Source of the DNA: Inquilinus sp052113205
Lineage (GTDB): Bacteria > Pseudomonadota > Alphaproteobacteria > DSM-16000 > Inquilinaceae
DNA length: 64,000 nt
Direction of reading: 5' to 3'
Assembly (NCBI RefSeq): GCF_052113205.1
Contig: NZ_JBFRCU010000001.1
Location: forward strand, 124,001-188,000
Of the stretch, positions 1-8,324 are shown in pieces. Position 1 is the stretch's first letter, and each line of letters opens with the position of its first letter. Below the pieces are notes generated by a model. The model was not told the DNA's origin and did no database searches. It was given only the letters and a program-made list of their open reading frames with translations. The position numbers and the translations under genes are program-made.

Positions 1-944
1 TCCACCACCGGCAGGTTGCCGCGCTGGGCGTAGGAGTTGTAGCCGTCCAGGTCGCCGCCGAAGACCAGCCCGCCCTTGTCGGACTGGCTGATGTAGAAAT
101 GGCCGCTGCCGCCCCAGGACAGGACGGAATTGACCACCGGCTTCAGCCCTTCCGACACGAAGGCCTGCAACAGGTGGCTCTCGATTGGCAGCTTCAGCCC
201 GACCTTGCCGGCGAGGATCGAGGCGGAGCCGGCGGTGGCCAGGCAGACCCGGTCGGCGCTGATCGGGCCCTTGGTCGTCATCACCCCGGTCACGCGCTCG
301 CCCTCGCGCAGGAAATCCAGCACCTCGCAATCCTCGATGATGTCGACGCCGAGATCGCTGGCGGCGCGGGCAAAGCCCCAGGCCACGGCATCATGCCGGG
401 CGGTGCCGCCGCGGCGCTGGATCAGTGCGCCGTACAGCGGGAACAGGGCGTTATCGGAATAGTCGAGATTGGGCGCGATCCGGCACAAATCGTCCGGCTC
501 CAGCCAATCGGCATCGATGCCGGCCAGGCGCATGCCGTTGCCGCGGCGGCGCAGCGCCATGGCCCCGCCCAGCGAGGTTGCCAGGAACATCGAGCCGCGG
601 GCCGAGAACATGACGTTGTAGTTCAGGTCCTCGCTCAGCTCATGCCACAGCTTGAGCGACCATTCGTAGAAATGCTGGTTGTCCGGCAGCAGGTAGTTCG
701 AGCGCACCACGGTGGTGTTGCGGCCGACATTGCCGCCGCCGATCCAGCCGCGCTCGACCAGGGCGACATTGGTGATGCCGTGGTTGCGGGCCAGGTAGTA
801 GGCGGTGGCCAGGCCATGCCCGCCGCCGCCGACGATGACGACGTCATAGCTCTTCTTCGGCGTCGCCTTGCGCCACGCCGGCTCCCAGCCGCGATGGCCG
901 CCCAGCGCCTTCCGCGCCAGCGACAGGAAGGAGTACCGCTGCAT
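1..944 (-). CDS. soxB: Sarcosine oxidase beta subunit-like FAD oxidoreductase (3' end cut by window edge)
   Basis: The 314 visible N-terminal residues match the beta subunit of heterotetrameric sarcosine oxidase, which oxidatively demethylates sarcosine to glycine using FAD. The start reads MQRYSFLSLARKALGG, followed at about residue 35 by the Rossmann/FAD motif VIVGGGGHGLATAYYLA and the segment ERGWIGGGNVGRNTT. The family is about 415 aa, so roughly 100 C-terminal residues lie outside the window. The ATG is at 942-944 and an inverted repeat lies about 50 bp upstream. A GcvT-like gene on the same strand is nearby, but a lipoprotein gene on the other strand separates them. A related dimethylglycine or secondary-amine oxidase is possible; the family is clear, the substrate is inferred. 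Confidence 0.85.
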   Translation of the reverse strand, partial: MQRYSFLSLARKALGGHRGWEPAWRKATPKKSYDVVIVGGGGHGLATAYYLARNHGITNVALVERGWIGGGNVGRNTTVVRSNYLLPDNQHFYEWSLKLWHELSEDLNYNVMFSARGSMFLATSLGGAMALRRRGNGMRLAGIDADWLEPDDLCRIAPNLDYSDNALFPLYGALIQRRGGTARHDAVAWGFARAASDLGVDIIEDCEVLDFLREGERVTGVMTTKGPISADRVCLATAGSASILAGKVGLKLPIESHLLQAFVSEGLKPVVNSVLSWGGSGHFYISQSDKGGLVFGGDLDGYNSYAQRGNLPVV

Positions 945-994
945 CCGCCCGCCCCGTCTTCGCCGGGTTTGCCCGGCATCTCCCGATCCTGCCG

Positions 995-1013
995 ATACAG
1001 TACACCACTGTAT
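995..1013. promoter_or_regulatory. Perfect inverted repeat upstream of soxB-like gene
   Basis: ATACAGT-acacc-ACTGTAT is a perfect 7-bp inverted repeat with a 5-bp spacer, placed 51-69 bp upstream of the ATG of the sarcosine-oxidase-like gene. The size and AT-rich arms suit a dimeric repressor operator of GntR type. The regulator is not identified. Confidence 0.4.
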
Positions 1014-1144
1014 GTTCGGGGAAAGGGGGATGTTGCAGCGCAGGCCGAGCAGANGGCCTGAGGAGACGCATGCCACCATATTCTTGCTTCAATTCGGAGT
1101 CAGCGTCGCCTCTGGCCGATCGGGTGTCGGCAGGAGACGACGCG

Positions 1145-1495
1145 ATGACCGGTGTGTGGCGTGTCGGCGGGATCGGCGCCCTGGCGCTGCTGGTGGCCTG
1201 CGGCCCGACGCCGAGCGAGATGCAGCTGAATTACGCCTCGCAGCAATGCTCCTACGGCGATCCCGATGCCTGCAATGCGCTCGGCCAGCTGTCGTACCAG
1301 GCCCAATATGAGCGGCAGCAGCAGGACACCAACACGGCGCTGGCCGTGGGCGTGTTGGCGCTGGGCGGCCTCGCCGTCGCCGCGGCGGCCTCGGACGATC
1401 ATTATGACGACGGCTGGCGCCGCCGAGGCTGGCGCAACGACGGTTGGCGCAACGACGGCTGGGGCTATCGCGGCCACCGGGGCCGCCGCTGGTGA
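1145..1495 (+). CDS. Small secreted lipoprotein, function unknown
   Basis: This encodes a 116-aa protein beginning MTGVWRVGGIGALALLVACG, a lipoprotein signal peptide with lipobox LVAC, so it is probably anchored to a membrane. A short Cys-containing stretch (QQCSYGDPDACNALGQL) resembles the start of a Sel1-like repeat. A second hydrophobic stretch (ALAVGVLALGGLAVAAAA) and a C-terminal tail rich in Trp, Gly, Arg and Asp with repeated GWRNDGW follow. I chose the ATG at 1145 because AGGAGA lies 8-9 bp upstream and the signal peptide starts there; an upstream in-frame ATG at 1070 would bury it. It is convergent with the GcvT-like gene. No function is recognised. Confidence 0.6.
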   Translation: MTGVWRVGGIGALALLVACGPTPSEMQLNYASQQCSYGDPDACNALGQLSYQAQYERQQQDTNTALAVGVLALGGLAVAAAASDDHYDDGWRRRGWRNDGWRNDGWGYRGHRGRRW

Positions 1496-1520
1496 CCGCG
1501 GGCTGGCCGTCAGGGCCCTC

Positions 1521-2729
1521 TCAGGTCTCGGCCGGCGGCGTGGCCCGGCGCCGCGGCGGGTCATAAAAGGGCCGGTCCACCACCCGGGCCCGCACCATCA
1601 GCTTGTGATAGACCAGCTCGCGCAGGGCGTAGATCTCGACCCAGAGATCGTCCTTGAGCGTGTCGCCATAGGGCCGGCGCAGCGAGGCCAGGGCGATGTT
1701 GCGCTTGGCCGAGGGCGACCAGGCGGCGGCGCTGATCTGCCCGGCCTCCACCTTGCCCTTGTGGTAGACGATGGCGTGGTCGGCCGGGACGTTGCCGTCG
1801 ATGTCCAGCCCGACCAGGCACCAGCGGGCCGACCGGTCGCGGCGCTGGGCCAGGATCGCGCGCTTGCCGGTCCAATAGGCGGCCTTCTTGTCGTCGACCA
1901 GCCAGCCCAGGCCGATCTCGTCCGGCGTACGGCGGCGGTCGACGCGGATGGCGGTCTCGGCGGTGATGAAGTCGCTGTTGGCGATGATGAAGCCGGCCTC
2001 CAGCCGCGCCAGGTCCAGCGCCTCGAAGCCGATCGCCTGCAGCCCGTGCCATGGACCGGCCGCCCACAGCCGGTCCCACAGCGCCAGCGCCGCCTCGGGC
2101 TCGGCGAACAGCTCGTAGCCCAGGTCGCCGGTGAAGCCGGTGCGGGACACGGTGACCCGGCCCTCGTCCAGGTGAAAGTCGCGGATCTGGAACGGCTTCA
2201 GCGTCTCGATGCCGTCGAAGCCGGCGCGGGTCAGCAGGGCGCGGCTGGTCGGGCCCTGCAGCGCCAGGGCGGCCACCTGCTCGGTCTCCTCGGCGATCTC
2301 GACCTCGAAGCCGATGGCGGAATCGAGCAGCCAGTTCAGGTGCCGCTCCTGGCAGCACAGCCGGAACTCCGTCGGGGCCAGCCGGAACAGCGTGCCGTCG
2401 TCCAGCACATGGCCGTCATCGTCGCACCAGCAGGTGTAGTGCACCCGGCCGACCGCCAGCCTGGACATGTCGCGCACGGTCAGCCGGTCCAGGAACGCCT
2501 CGGCCTCGGGCCCGGCGATGCGGTACTTCACCATCGGCGTCAGGTCGAACAGCGACGCGGCGTTGCGGATGGCGAAGTATTCCTGCTCGGCATCGCGGAT
2601 GGTGCGGGCGGAGACATAGCCGCCCCAATTGTACCAGTCCTCGGCCTGCATCAGCGCGGCCAGGCGGGGATGGAACGGCGACTGCAGCAGGGGCCGGCGG
2701 AAATGGTCGCGGGGCAGGGGGCGGCGCAT
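1521..2729 (-). CDS. GcvT-family tetrahydrofolate-dependent aminomethyltransferase-like protein
   Basis: This 402-aa protein has GcvT / dimethylglycine-demethylase folds, with N-terminal core segments ADWYNWGGYVS-like, RNAASLFDLTPMVKYRI, and a later SRTGFTGDLGYELF block (about residues 215-230) typical of the family. Members transfer a one-carbon unit from an amine to tetrahydrofolate. The length suits stand-alone demethylases (GcvT about 365, DMSP demethylase DmdA similar). It starts one nucleotide after the stop of the upstream FAD oxidoreductase, so the two are surely co-transcribed. It is likely to capture formaldehyde equivalents released by neighbouring FAD enzymes. The actual methylated substrate is unknown. 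Confidence 0.8.
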   Translation of the reverse strand: MRRPLPRDHFRRPLLQSPFHPRLAALMQAEDWYNWGGYVSARTIRDAEQEYFAIRNAASLFDLTPMVKYRIAGPEAEAFLDRLTVRDMSRLAVGRVHYTCWCDDDGHVLDDGTLFRLAPTEFRLCCQERHLNWLLDSAIGFEVEIAEETEQVAALALQGPTSRALLTRAGFDGIETLKPFQIRDFHLDEGRVTVSRTGFTGDLGYELFAEPEAALALWDRLWAAGPWHGLQAIGFEALDLARLEAGFIIANSDFITAETAIRVDRRRTPDEIGLGWLVDDKKAAYWTGKRAILAQRRDRSARWCLVGLDIDGNVPADHAIVYHKGKVEAGQISAAAWSPSAKRNIALASLRRPYGDTLKDDLWVEIYALRELVYHKLMVRARVVDRPFYDPPRRRATPPAET

Positions 2730-2730
2730 G

Positions 2731-4290
2731 TCAGCGGGCCTCCGCCAGGATTCGGCGCGCGGCGTTCAGGCCGGCGGCGCCCATCACCCCGCCGCCGGGA
2801 TGGCTGCCGGCGCCGCACAGATACAGGCCTGGCACCGGGGTCGCGTATTGGCCGGCGCCGTGCACCGGGCGCAGCATCATCATCTGGTCGACCGCCAGCT
2901 CGCCATGGTGCCAATGGCCGCCGGGCATGCGGTAGCGCGCCTCCAGGTCGGAAGGGGTCAGCAGCTCCGCCGCCAGCACCCGCGCCGACAGGCCGGGCAG
3001 GCGCCGCTCCAGCACCGCCAGGATGCTGTCGCGGAAGGCGGGGCCGCCGGCCTCCCAGCCGCCGCGCAGTTCGGCCGGGGCGTATTGCGCCACCACCGAC
3101 ATGACATGCTTGCCGGCGGGAGCCAGCGACGGGTCGGTCAGGGACGGGATCACCGCCTCCAGCACCGGCTCGGGCGAGGCCTCGCCGTATTTCGCCGGGT
3201 TGAAGGCGGCCTCGACCGCGTCGATGCCCGGGGCGATCACCAGCCGCCCGGCCAGCAGCGCCGGGTCCAGCCCCTCGGGCAGCCCGTCCAGCGCCAGATG
3301 CAGCTTGGCGGCGTTGCCGCGCATGCGGACATGGCCGATGCGGCGGACGAAGCCGGCATCCAGCGCCCGCGGCCCGAGCAGGTCGAGGAAGGTCGTGCGC
3401 GGATTGGCGCCGGAGACGACGATCGGCGCCCGGATCTCCGCCCCGTCCGCCAGGACGACGCCGACGGCGCGGTCGGCCCCGACCAGGATCTTCGCCACCG
3501 GCGCGTTGGTGCGGATCTCGACCCCGGCGGCCCGGGCCGCGGCGGCGATGGCGGCGGCGACCGCGCCCATGCCGCCCTTCGGCAGGGCTAGCGCCGCCGG
3601 CACGCCATCGGCCTGCCCGGCCAGCCGGTGCAGCAGCGCCAGCAGCGAGGTCGGGGACCGCGGGCCGAGATGGGTGCCCAGCACCGCGTCGAAGGCGACG
3701 GCCCCCATCAGACGCGAATCCGACAGCTCCTCCTCCAGCACATCGGCCACATCCATCAGGATCATGCGCAGGAACTCGCGCATCTCCTCGCGGCCCAGGC
3801 GGCGGATCGCCCAGCCGAGCTTGCCCAGGGCCAGGGCGTCGCCGCGCCCGCCGCCGCGCAACCGGGGCGGCACCTGCGTCAGGAAAGGCCGCAGGGCGCC
3901 GGCGAAGCGCAGCAGCCGGGCCCGCAGCGCCGCCCAGGCCTCGGCCTCGCCGGCCGGCAGGTCGCCCGCCAGCCGCTCGCCGAAGGCGCCATGGAGGGCC
4001 AGATGCCGTCCATCGGCCGACAGCGCCGTGGTCGGGATGTTGGTCCCGGCCAGGGCCAGTCCGTGGCGCTTGAGGTCGAGCGCCCGGATCACCTCCGGAT
4101 GCAGCTGGTTCAGCACATGCGCGACATGCGAGACGCGGAAGCCCGGCGCGAACTCCACCGTCCGGGCAGCGCCGCCGATCTCCCCGGCCGCCTCCAGCAG
4201 CACCACCTTGCGGCCCTTCCGCGCCAGCAGCGCGGCGCAGACCAGGCCGTTGTGGCCGCCGCCGATGACGATGGCGTCACAGGACGTCAT
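2731..4290 (-). CDS. COG1233-type NAD(P)/FAD-dependent oxidoreductase (phytoene-desaturase superfamily), copy 1
   Basis: This 519-aa flavoprotein has an N-terminal dinucleotide-binding motif AIVIGGGHNGLVCAALLARKG (first 20 residues quoted in part: VIGGGHNGLVCAALLARKG) and a C-terminal FAD signature YLCGAGSHPGGGVMGAAGLN near residues 490-510. This arrangement is typical of the COG1233 phytoene-dehydrogenase-like family, whose members oxidise C-C or C-N bonds. No carotenoid genes are nearby, so carotenoid synthesis is unlikely. It overlaps the upstream paralogue by 14 bp and is followed at 1 bp by the GcvT-like gene, which points to amine or amino-acid-derivative oxidation. The exact reaction cannot be read from sequence. 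Confidence 0.8.
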   Translation of the reverse strand: MTSCDAIVIGGGHNGLVCAALLARKGRKVVLLEAAGEIGGAARTVEFAPGFRVSHVAHVLNQLHPEVIRALDLKRHGLALAGTNIPTTALSADGRHLALHGAFGERLAGDLPAGEAEAWAALRARLLRFAGALRPFLTQVPPRLRGGGRGDALALGKLGWAIRRLGREEMREFLRMILMDVADVLEEELSDSRLMGAVAFDAVLGTHLGPRSPTSLLALLHRLAGQADGVPAALALPKGGMGAVAAAIAAAARAAGVEIRTNAPVAKILVGADRAVGVVLADGAEIRAPIVVSGANPRTTFLDLLGPRALDAGFVRRIGHVRMRGNAAKLHLALDGLPEGLDPALLAGRLVIAPGIDAVEAAFNPAKYGEASPEPVLEAVIPSLTDPSLAPAGKHVMSVVAQYAPAELRGGWEAGGPAFRDSILAVLERRLPGLSARVLAAELLTPSDLEARYRMPGGHWHHGELAVDQMMMLRPVHGAGQYATPVPGLYLCGAGSHPGGGVMGAAGLNAARRILAEAR

Positions 4291-5896
4291 AGGCGTCGCT
4301 CATCAGGGCGGGCTTGCGCTTCAGGTCGCGCAGGATCTCCGACGCCGCGTTGCGGCCCGGTGCGCCCATCACCCCGCCGCCCGGGTGGGTCGAGGATCCG
4401 CACATGTACAAGCCGGCCACCGGCGACCGGTACTGGGCATAGCCGGGCACCGGCCGGTTGAACAGGATCTGGTCGAAGGTCAGCTCGCCCTGGAAGATGT
4501 TGCCCTCGGTCAGCCCGACCTCGGCCTCCAGCTCGCGCGGGGTGCGGATCTCGGCGTGCAGGATCAGGTCGCGGAAGCCGGGGGAGTAGTCCGCGATCTG
4601 GTCGATCACGGTCTTGCCGAAGGCGTCGCGGTCGGCGTCGGTCCAGTCGCGCCCCTCGACCTTGGGCGGGCAGTACTGGACGAAGCAGCTCATGAAATGC
4701 TTCCCCGGCGGCGCCATGGTCGGGTCCAGCGTGGTCGGGATCATCATGTCCAGGAACGGGTCGGCCGACCAGCGCCCGGCCTTCCAGTCGTCATAGCCGC
4801 GCTCCATCCGCTCGACGCTGTCGGTGAAGTGCATGTCGCCGCGGATGCAGGGCGACCCGTCGGGCAGCGCCGGGAAGCGGGGCAGGGCGTCCAGCGCGAT
4901 GTTCACCTTGCCGGAGGAGCCGCGGATCTTGAAGTTCCGCACCCGCTTGACGAAAGGCGCCGGCAGTTCCCGCTCCTCCACCAGCGTCAGGAAGGTGCGC
5001 TTGACGTCGAGGTTGGACACGACCTGCCGGGCGCGGATCTCCTCGCCGCCCGCAAGGACCACGCCGGCCGCCTTGCCGTTCTCGACCAGGATGCGCTCGA
5101 CCGCGGCGCCGGTGCGGATCTCGCCCTTGGCCGCGCGCAGCGACCCGGCCATGGCCTGGGTGATGGCGCCCATGCCGCCGCGGGCGAAGCCCCAGGCCCC
5201 GGTGGCGCCGTCGACATCGCCCATATAGTGGTGCAGCAGCACATAGGCCGAGCCGGGCGAGCAGGGGCCGAGCGCCGTGCCGATGATGCCGGACAGGGCG
5301 AAGCTGGCCTTCACCACCGGGTTCTCGAAGTACTCGTCCAGGAACTCGGCGATGCTCATGGTCCAGAACCGGATGGTGTCGGCCATCTCGGTCTCGGTCA
5401 GGTCGTGGAACCTGCGGCCGAGATACAGCAGCTCCTGCAGGTCGCGCGGCCGGATCGACGTCGGGTCCGGCGGGGTGCGCAGCAGCAACGGGCGGATGAA
5501 GCGGCACTGCCGGGTGACGTCGGCGGAATAGCGGTCATAGGCCTCGGCGTCGCGCAGCGAGAAGCGCTGGATCTCGCGCCGGTGCGCATCGTGCTGGCGG
5601 TAGGTCGCCAGCGCGTCGCCGTCGCGGGTGAACACGGCGCCGCCCTCATAGGGGATGACCTGCAGCCCGTGCCGCGGCAGCTCCAGGTCGCGCATGATCT
5701 CCGGCCGCAGCAGGCTGCAGACATAGGAGCAGTTGGAATAGAGGATGCCGGGATGCAGCGACCGGCTGACCGCGGCGCCGCCGACCCAGTCGTTCTTCTC
5801 CAGCACCAGAACCTCGAGCCCGGCGCGGGCCAGGTAGCCGGCCGCCACCAGCCCGTTGTGCCCGGCCCCGACGACGATGATGTCCCAGGTCTTCAT
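4277..5896 (-). CDS. COG1233-type NAD(P)/FAD-dependent oxidoreductase, copy 2
   Basis: This 539-aa paralogue of the next gene has the FAD motif IIVVGAGHNGLVAAGYLARA at the N terminus and YMCGSSTHPGGGVMGAPGRN near the C terminus. Both paralogues share the VMSVVAQY/FMSCFVQY region and the same domain order, so tandem duplication followed by divergence is likely. They may act as two successive oxidations or as a heterodimer. The ATG at 5894-5896 gives the expected FAD motif within the first residues; a strong Shine-Dalgarno is not obvious. A family A repeat lies between it and the upstream aminotransferase, whose transcript probably continues into this gene. Confidence 0.8.
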   Translation of the reverse strand: MKTWDIIVVGAGHNGLVAAGYLARAGLEVLVLEKNDWVGGAAVSRSLHPGILYSNCSYVCSLLRPEIMRDLELPRHGLQVIPYEGGAVFTRDGDALATYRQHDAHRREIQRFSLRDAEAYDRYSADVTRQCRFIRPLLLRTPPDPTSIRPRDLQELLYLGRRFHDLTETEMADTIRFWTMSIAEFLDEYFENPVVKASFALSGIIGTALGPCSPGSAYVLLHHYMGDVDGATGAWGFARGGMGAITQAMAGSLRAAKGEIRTGAAVERILVENGKAAGVVLAGGEEIRARQVVSNLDVKRTFLTLVEERELPAPFVKRVRNFKIRGSSGKVNIALDALPRFPALPDGSPCIRGDMHFTDSVERMERGYDDWKAGRWSADPFLDMMIPTTLDPTMAPPGKHFMSCFVQYCPPKVEGRDWTDADRDAFGKTVIDQIADYSPGFRDLILHAEIRTPRELEAEVGLTEGNIFQGELTFDQILFNRPVPGYAQYRSPVAGLYMCGSSTHPGGGVMGAPGRNAASEILRDLKRKPALMSDAYDVL

Positions 5897-5933
5897 GGGA
5901 TAGCAGCGCAGTTGGCGGGGAAAGCAGAGCGCG

Positions 5934-6069
5934 TTGCCTCTCCCGCCTGGCGGGAGAGGTCGGACATCCGCCAGGATGTCCGGGCGAGGGTTGGCCCGGG
6001 CCTCGACAAAGAGCCCTCACCCGGAGCCGCTTCGCGTCTCCGACCTCTCCCGCAAGCGGGAGAGGCAAT
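5934..6069. repeat. Palindromic repeat, family A, copy 1
   Basis: The inverted ends are GCCTCTCCCGC..GCGGGAGAGG and CCTCTCCCGC..GCGGGAGAGGC. Inner arms read GACATCC..GGATGTCC and CCCTCACCCGG. It fills the gap between the aminotransferase and FAD oxidoreductase genes. Other copies are at 10955, 34890, 53507 and 59069, with a fragment at 9530. Confidence 0.85.
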
Positions 6070-6126
6070 GCGAAACGCTCCGGCTGCAATTCCCCCCATG
6101 GGCTCTGTCTCCGCCCGATCTGCCGG

Positions 6127-7470
6127 TCAGTGTGCCACGGCCCGCTTCGCCGCGTCGCCGCCCTTGTCCAGGGTGCGGTCGACGGCGCGCTCGAACCCAG
6201 CCAGCGTGTCGGCCAGGCAGCTGTCGTCATGCGCCTCGCAGATGAACCAGGGCTCGCGCGAATCCGGCTCGCACAGCACCCCCTCCTCATGCAGCTCGCG
6301 CGCCAGCGCGTCGTAGAAGCTGTAGTCGGAGCGCTTCCAGTCGCGGTAGTCGCGCGGCGGCGTCGGGGCGAAGAACAGCCCGCCCATCGACGGGTGGCCG
6401 GCGAAGCAATGGACCACGCCGCGGGCATCCAGGACCCGCTTGATCCCGGCCTGCAGCCGGCGGCCATAGGCGGCGATGGTCTCAAGCGCCGGGGTCTCGT
6501 CCAGGATCTGCAGCGTCCGCTCGGCTGCGGCCAGCGCCACGGAATGGGCGGTGTAGGTGCCGCCATGGGCGACGCCGCGGCCATAGCGGCGCATGATGTC
6601 CTCGCGCCCGCCGATCGCCGCGATCGGATAGCCGTTGGCCATCGCCTTGGCCATGGTGGTGATGTCGGCCTTGACGCCCATCAGCTCCTGCGTGCCGCCG
6701 CGGGCGACGCGGAAGCCGGACTTGACCTCGTCGATGATCAGCAGCACGCCGTAGCGGTCGCACAGCTCGCGCACGGCGCGGACATAGGCGACATCGGCGG
6801 TGATGCCGCAGCAATTGCCCATGATCGGCTCGATCAGCATCGCTGCGATCTCGTGCGAGCGGCGGCGCAGCAGGTCCTCCAGCCGGTTGGCGTCGTTCAT
6901 CGGCGTCAGGTGCACCAGCGGCCGCACCGCCTCCGGCACGCCCTGGGAATAGGGCATGATCGCCGGCTCGCGGTCGGTCCGGGACGGATCCCAGTCGTCC
7001 AGCGCCACCAGCCACATCGCCGCGTCGAACAGCCCGTGATAGCTGCCCTCGACCAGCACGTAGGAGTCCTTGCCGGTATAAGCGCGGGCCAGGCGCAGCG
7101 CCGCCATCACCGCCTCGGTGCCGGAGTTGGAGAAGCGCACCAGCTCCGCCGCCGGCATCATCCTGGCGATGCGCTCGGCCACGGTGAATTCTCGCTCGGT
7201 CGACAACGCGAAGACGCCGCCGATATCCATGCCCTGCCGCGCCGCCTCGTCCACCCGCGGGTCGGCATAGCCCAGGATCGCCGGGCCGTAGCCCAGCCGG
7301 TAGTCGACATAGGGGTTGTCGTCGAGGTCCCAGATCCGGCCGCCGCGGCCGCGCTTCACATAGATGGTCCGGTCGTCGCCCCAGTAGCGAAAGTTGGAGG
7401 CGACGCCGAGGGGCAGGCGGGTCGACGCCCGACGGAATTGCGCGTTGCTGCGCGCCAGGCTGCGGGTCAT
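6127..7470 (-). CDS. PLP-dependent class III aminotransferase (glutamate-1-semialdehyde aminomutase-like)
   Basis: This 447-aa fold-type I PLP enzyme has the SGTEAVMAALRLARA block (about residue 125), IIDEVKSGFR (about 240; the Asp binds the pyridine nitrogen) and TTMAKAMANGYPIAAIGG (about 265) with the Schiff-base Lys. Close relatives are annotated as HemL-like or omega-transaminases. The location in an amine-catabolic operon, and transporter genes downstream of its divergent regulator, favour a catabolic transaminase over haem synthesis. The start at 7470 places the protein directly after the divergent promoter; the ORF extends to 7578 but would then run through the operator. The amino donor is unknown. 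Confidence 0.82.
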   Translation of the reverse strand: MTRSLARSNAQFRRASTRLPLGVASNFRYWGDDRTIYVKRGRGGRIWDLDDNPYVDYRLGYGPAILGYADPRVDEAARQGMDIGGVFALSTEREFTVAERIARMMPAAELVRFSNSGTEAVMAALRLARAYTGKDSYVLVEGSYHGLFDAAMWLVALDDWDPSRTDREPAIMPYSQGVPEAVRPLVHLTPMNDANRLEDLLRRRSHEIAAMLIEPIMGNCCGITADVAYVRAVRELCDRYGVLLIIDEVKSGFRVARGGTQELMGVKADITTMAKAMANGYPIAAIGGREDIMRRYGRGVAHGGTYTAHSVALAAAERTLQILDETPALETIAAYGRRLQAGIKRVLDARGVVHCFAGHPSMGGLFFAPTPPRDYRDWKRSDYSFYDALARELHEEGVLCEPDSREPWFICEAHDDSCLADTLAGFERAVDRTLDKGGDAAKRAVAH

Positions 7471-7563
7471 GGCAGCGGTCCTTGTGTCGTTGGTCCGGCG
7501 GTTCTGGGGCCGCGATTTCGGAGGCCCAGAATGGCATGGCGGGGCCGTTTCTGTCCATCGTGT

Positions 7564-7604
7564 TGAATGAACGTTCAATTAGAAGCTTGTTGGATGTTCA
7601 TTCA
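7564..7604. promoter_or_regulatory. Probable TetR/BetI-like operator pair between divergent genes
   Basis: TGAATGAACGTTCAA (7564-7578) and TTGGATGTTCATTCA (7590-7604) are near-perfect inverted copies of one 15-bp motif, separated by 11 bp. The first half-site is itself palindromic around AACGTT. The region lies between the aminotransferase start (7470) and the TetR start (7653), as expected for an autoregulated divergent promoter. Confidence 0.6.
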
Positions 7605-7652
7605 GTATCTTTCCAGAACCCCGCGCCGATGCTAGGCTTTTGTGGAGATTTT

Positions 7653-8324
7653 ATGGGGGTGCCGATGGCCGAAGGCCAGGCCGCGAGAAAGGTGAATGGG
7701 GGGCGGCGGCAGTCGAAGGAGCTGCGGCGGCAGGAGCTGATCGAGGCGACGATCGACGCCATCGCCAAGCGCGGCTACGAGGAGACGACGATGGCCGTGG
7801 TCGCCGACGGCGCCGGCCTGTCGCGCGGCATCGTCAACTTCCATTTCGAGAGCAAGGAGAAGTTGCTCGTCGAGACGCTGCGCTACCTGTCCGACGAGTA
7901 TCGCGCCCATTGGCGCCGCGCCCTGCACGAGGCCGGGCCGGCCGCGGCGGACAAGCTGTGGGCCCTGGTCCTGGCCGATTTCGATCGGAAGATCTGCAAT
8001 CCGAGGAAGATCGCCGCCTGGTGCGCCTTCTGGGGCGAGGCCAAGACCCGGCCGCATTACCGCGCTTTGTGCAGCGCCAACGACCAGGACTACCACCTGA
8101 CCCTGCTCAACCTGTGCCGCGAGTTGGCGGCGGCGGGGCAGTCGCCGGACCTCCTGGCGCGCAGCCTGAACGGGTTGCTGGAGGGGCTGTGGCTGCATGT
8201 GATGATGGGGCCGAAGGAGTTCGGCCGCGAGGACGCCCGGGCCTGCGCGGTCGAGATGCTGGTCTCGGTCTTCCCCAAGCATTTCACCCGGGACGGGCCG
8301 CCCCTGAAAGGCACCGTGCCATGA
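7653..8324 (+). CDS. TetR/AcrR family regulator, BetI-like
   Basis: This 223-aa one-domain repressor has an N-terminal helix-turn-helix at about residues 25-70 (ending GLSRGIVNFHFESKEKLL) and a BetI-type C-terminal ligand domain with WCAFWGEAKTRPHYRAL. That segment is strikingly similar to WYAFWGESRARDDYMAL in the TetR half of the fusion at 20422-22206, so the two are paralogues. The start at 7653 follows GGAG by 5 bp. Its TGA overlaps the ATG of the acyl-CoA dehydrogenase by 4 bp, so the two are co-transcribed. It probably controls both flanking transcripts through the inverted operator upstream; the inducer may be a quaternary amine or related compound (inference from BetI). Confidence 0.85.
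   Translation: MGVPMAEGQAARKVNGGRRQSKELRRQELIEATIDAIAKRGYEETTMAVVADGAGLSRGIVNFHFESKEKLLVETLRYLSDEYRAHWRRALHEAGPAAADKLWALVLADFDRKICNPRKIAAWCAFWGEAKTRPHYRALCSANDQDYHLTLLNLCRELAAAGQSPDLLARSLNGLLEGLWLHVMMGPKEFGREDARACAVEMLVSVFPKHFTRDGPPLKGTVP

Noticed and set aside
2731..5896. Carotenoid biosynthesis cluster (phytoene desaturases)
   Set aside because: The two flavoenzymes belong to the broad COG1233 group, and no phytoene synthase, cyclase or hydroxylase lies nearby. The GcvT, transaminase and Pot genes point to amine metabolism.
5934..6069. Possible CRISPR array because of repeated palindromes
   Set aside because: The repeats occur once per gap, are inverted and of several families. There are no regularly spaced repeats or spacers and no cas genes.
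3023..6316. A 1097-codon open frame on the plus strand opposite the FAD oxidoreductase genes
   Set aside because: It is the antisense shadow of two well-supported genes with clear FAD motifs. Its translation is low-complexity Arg/Ala/Ser-rich, typical of GC-rich DNA.
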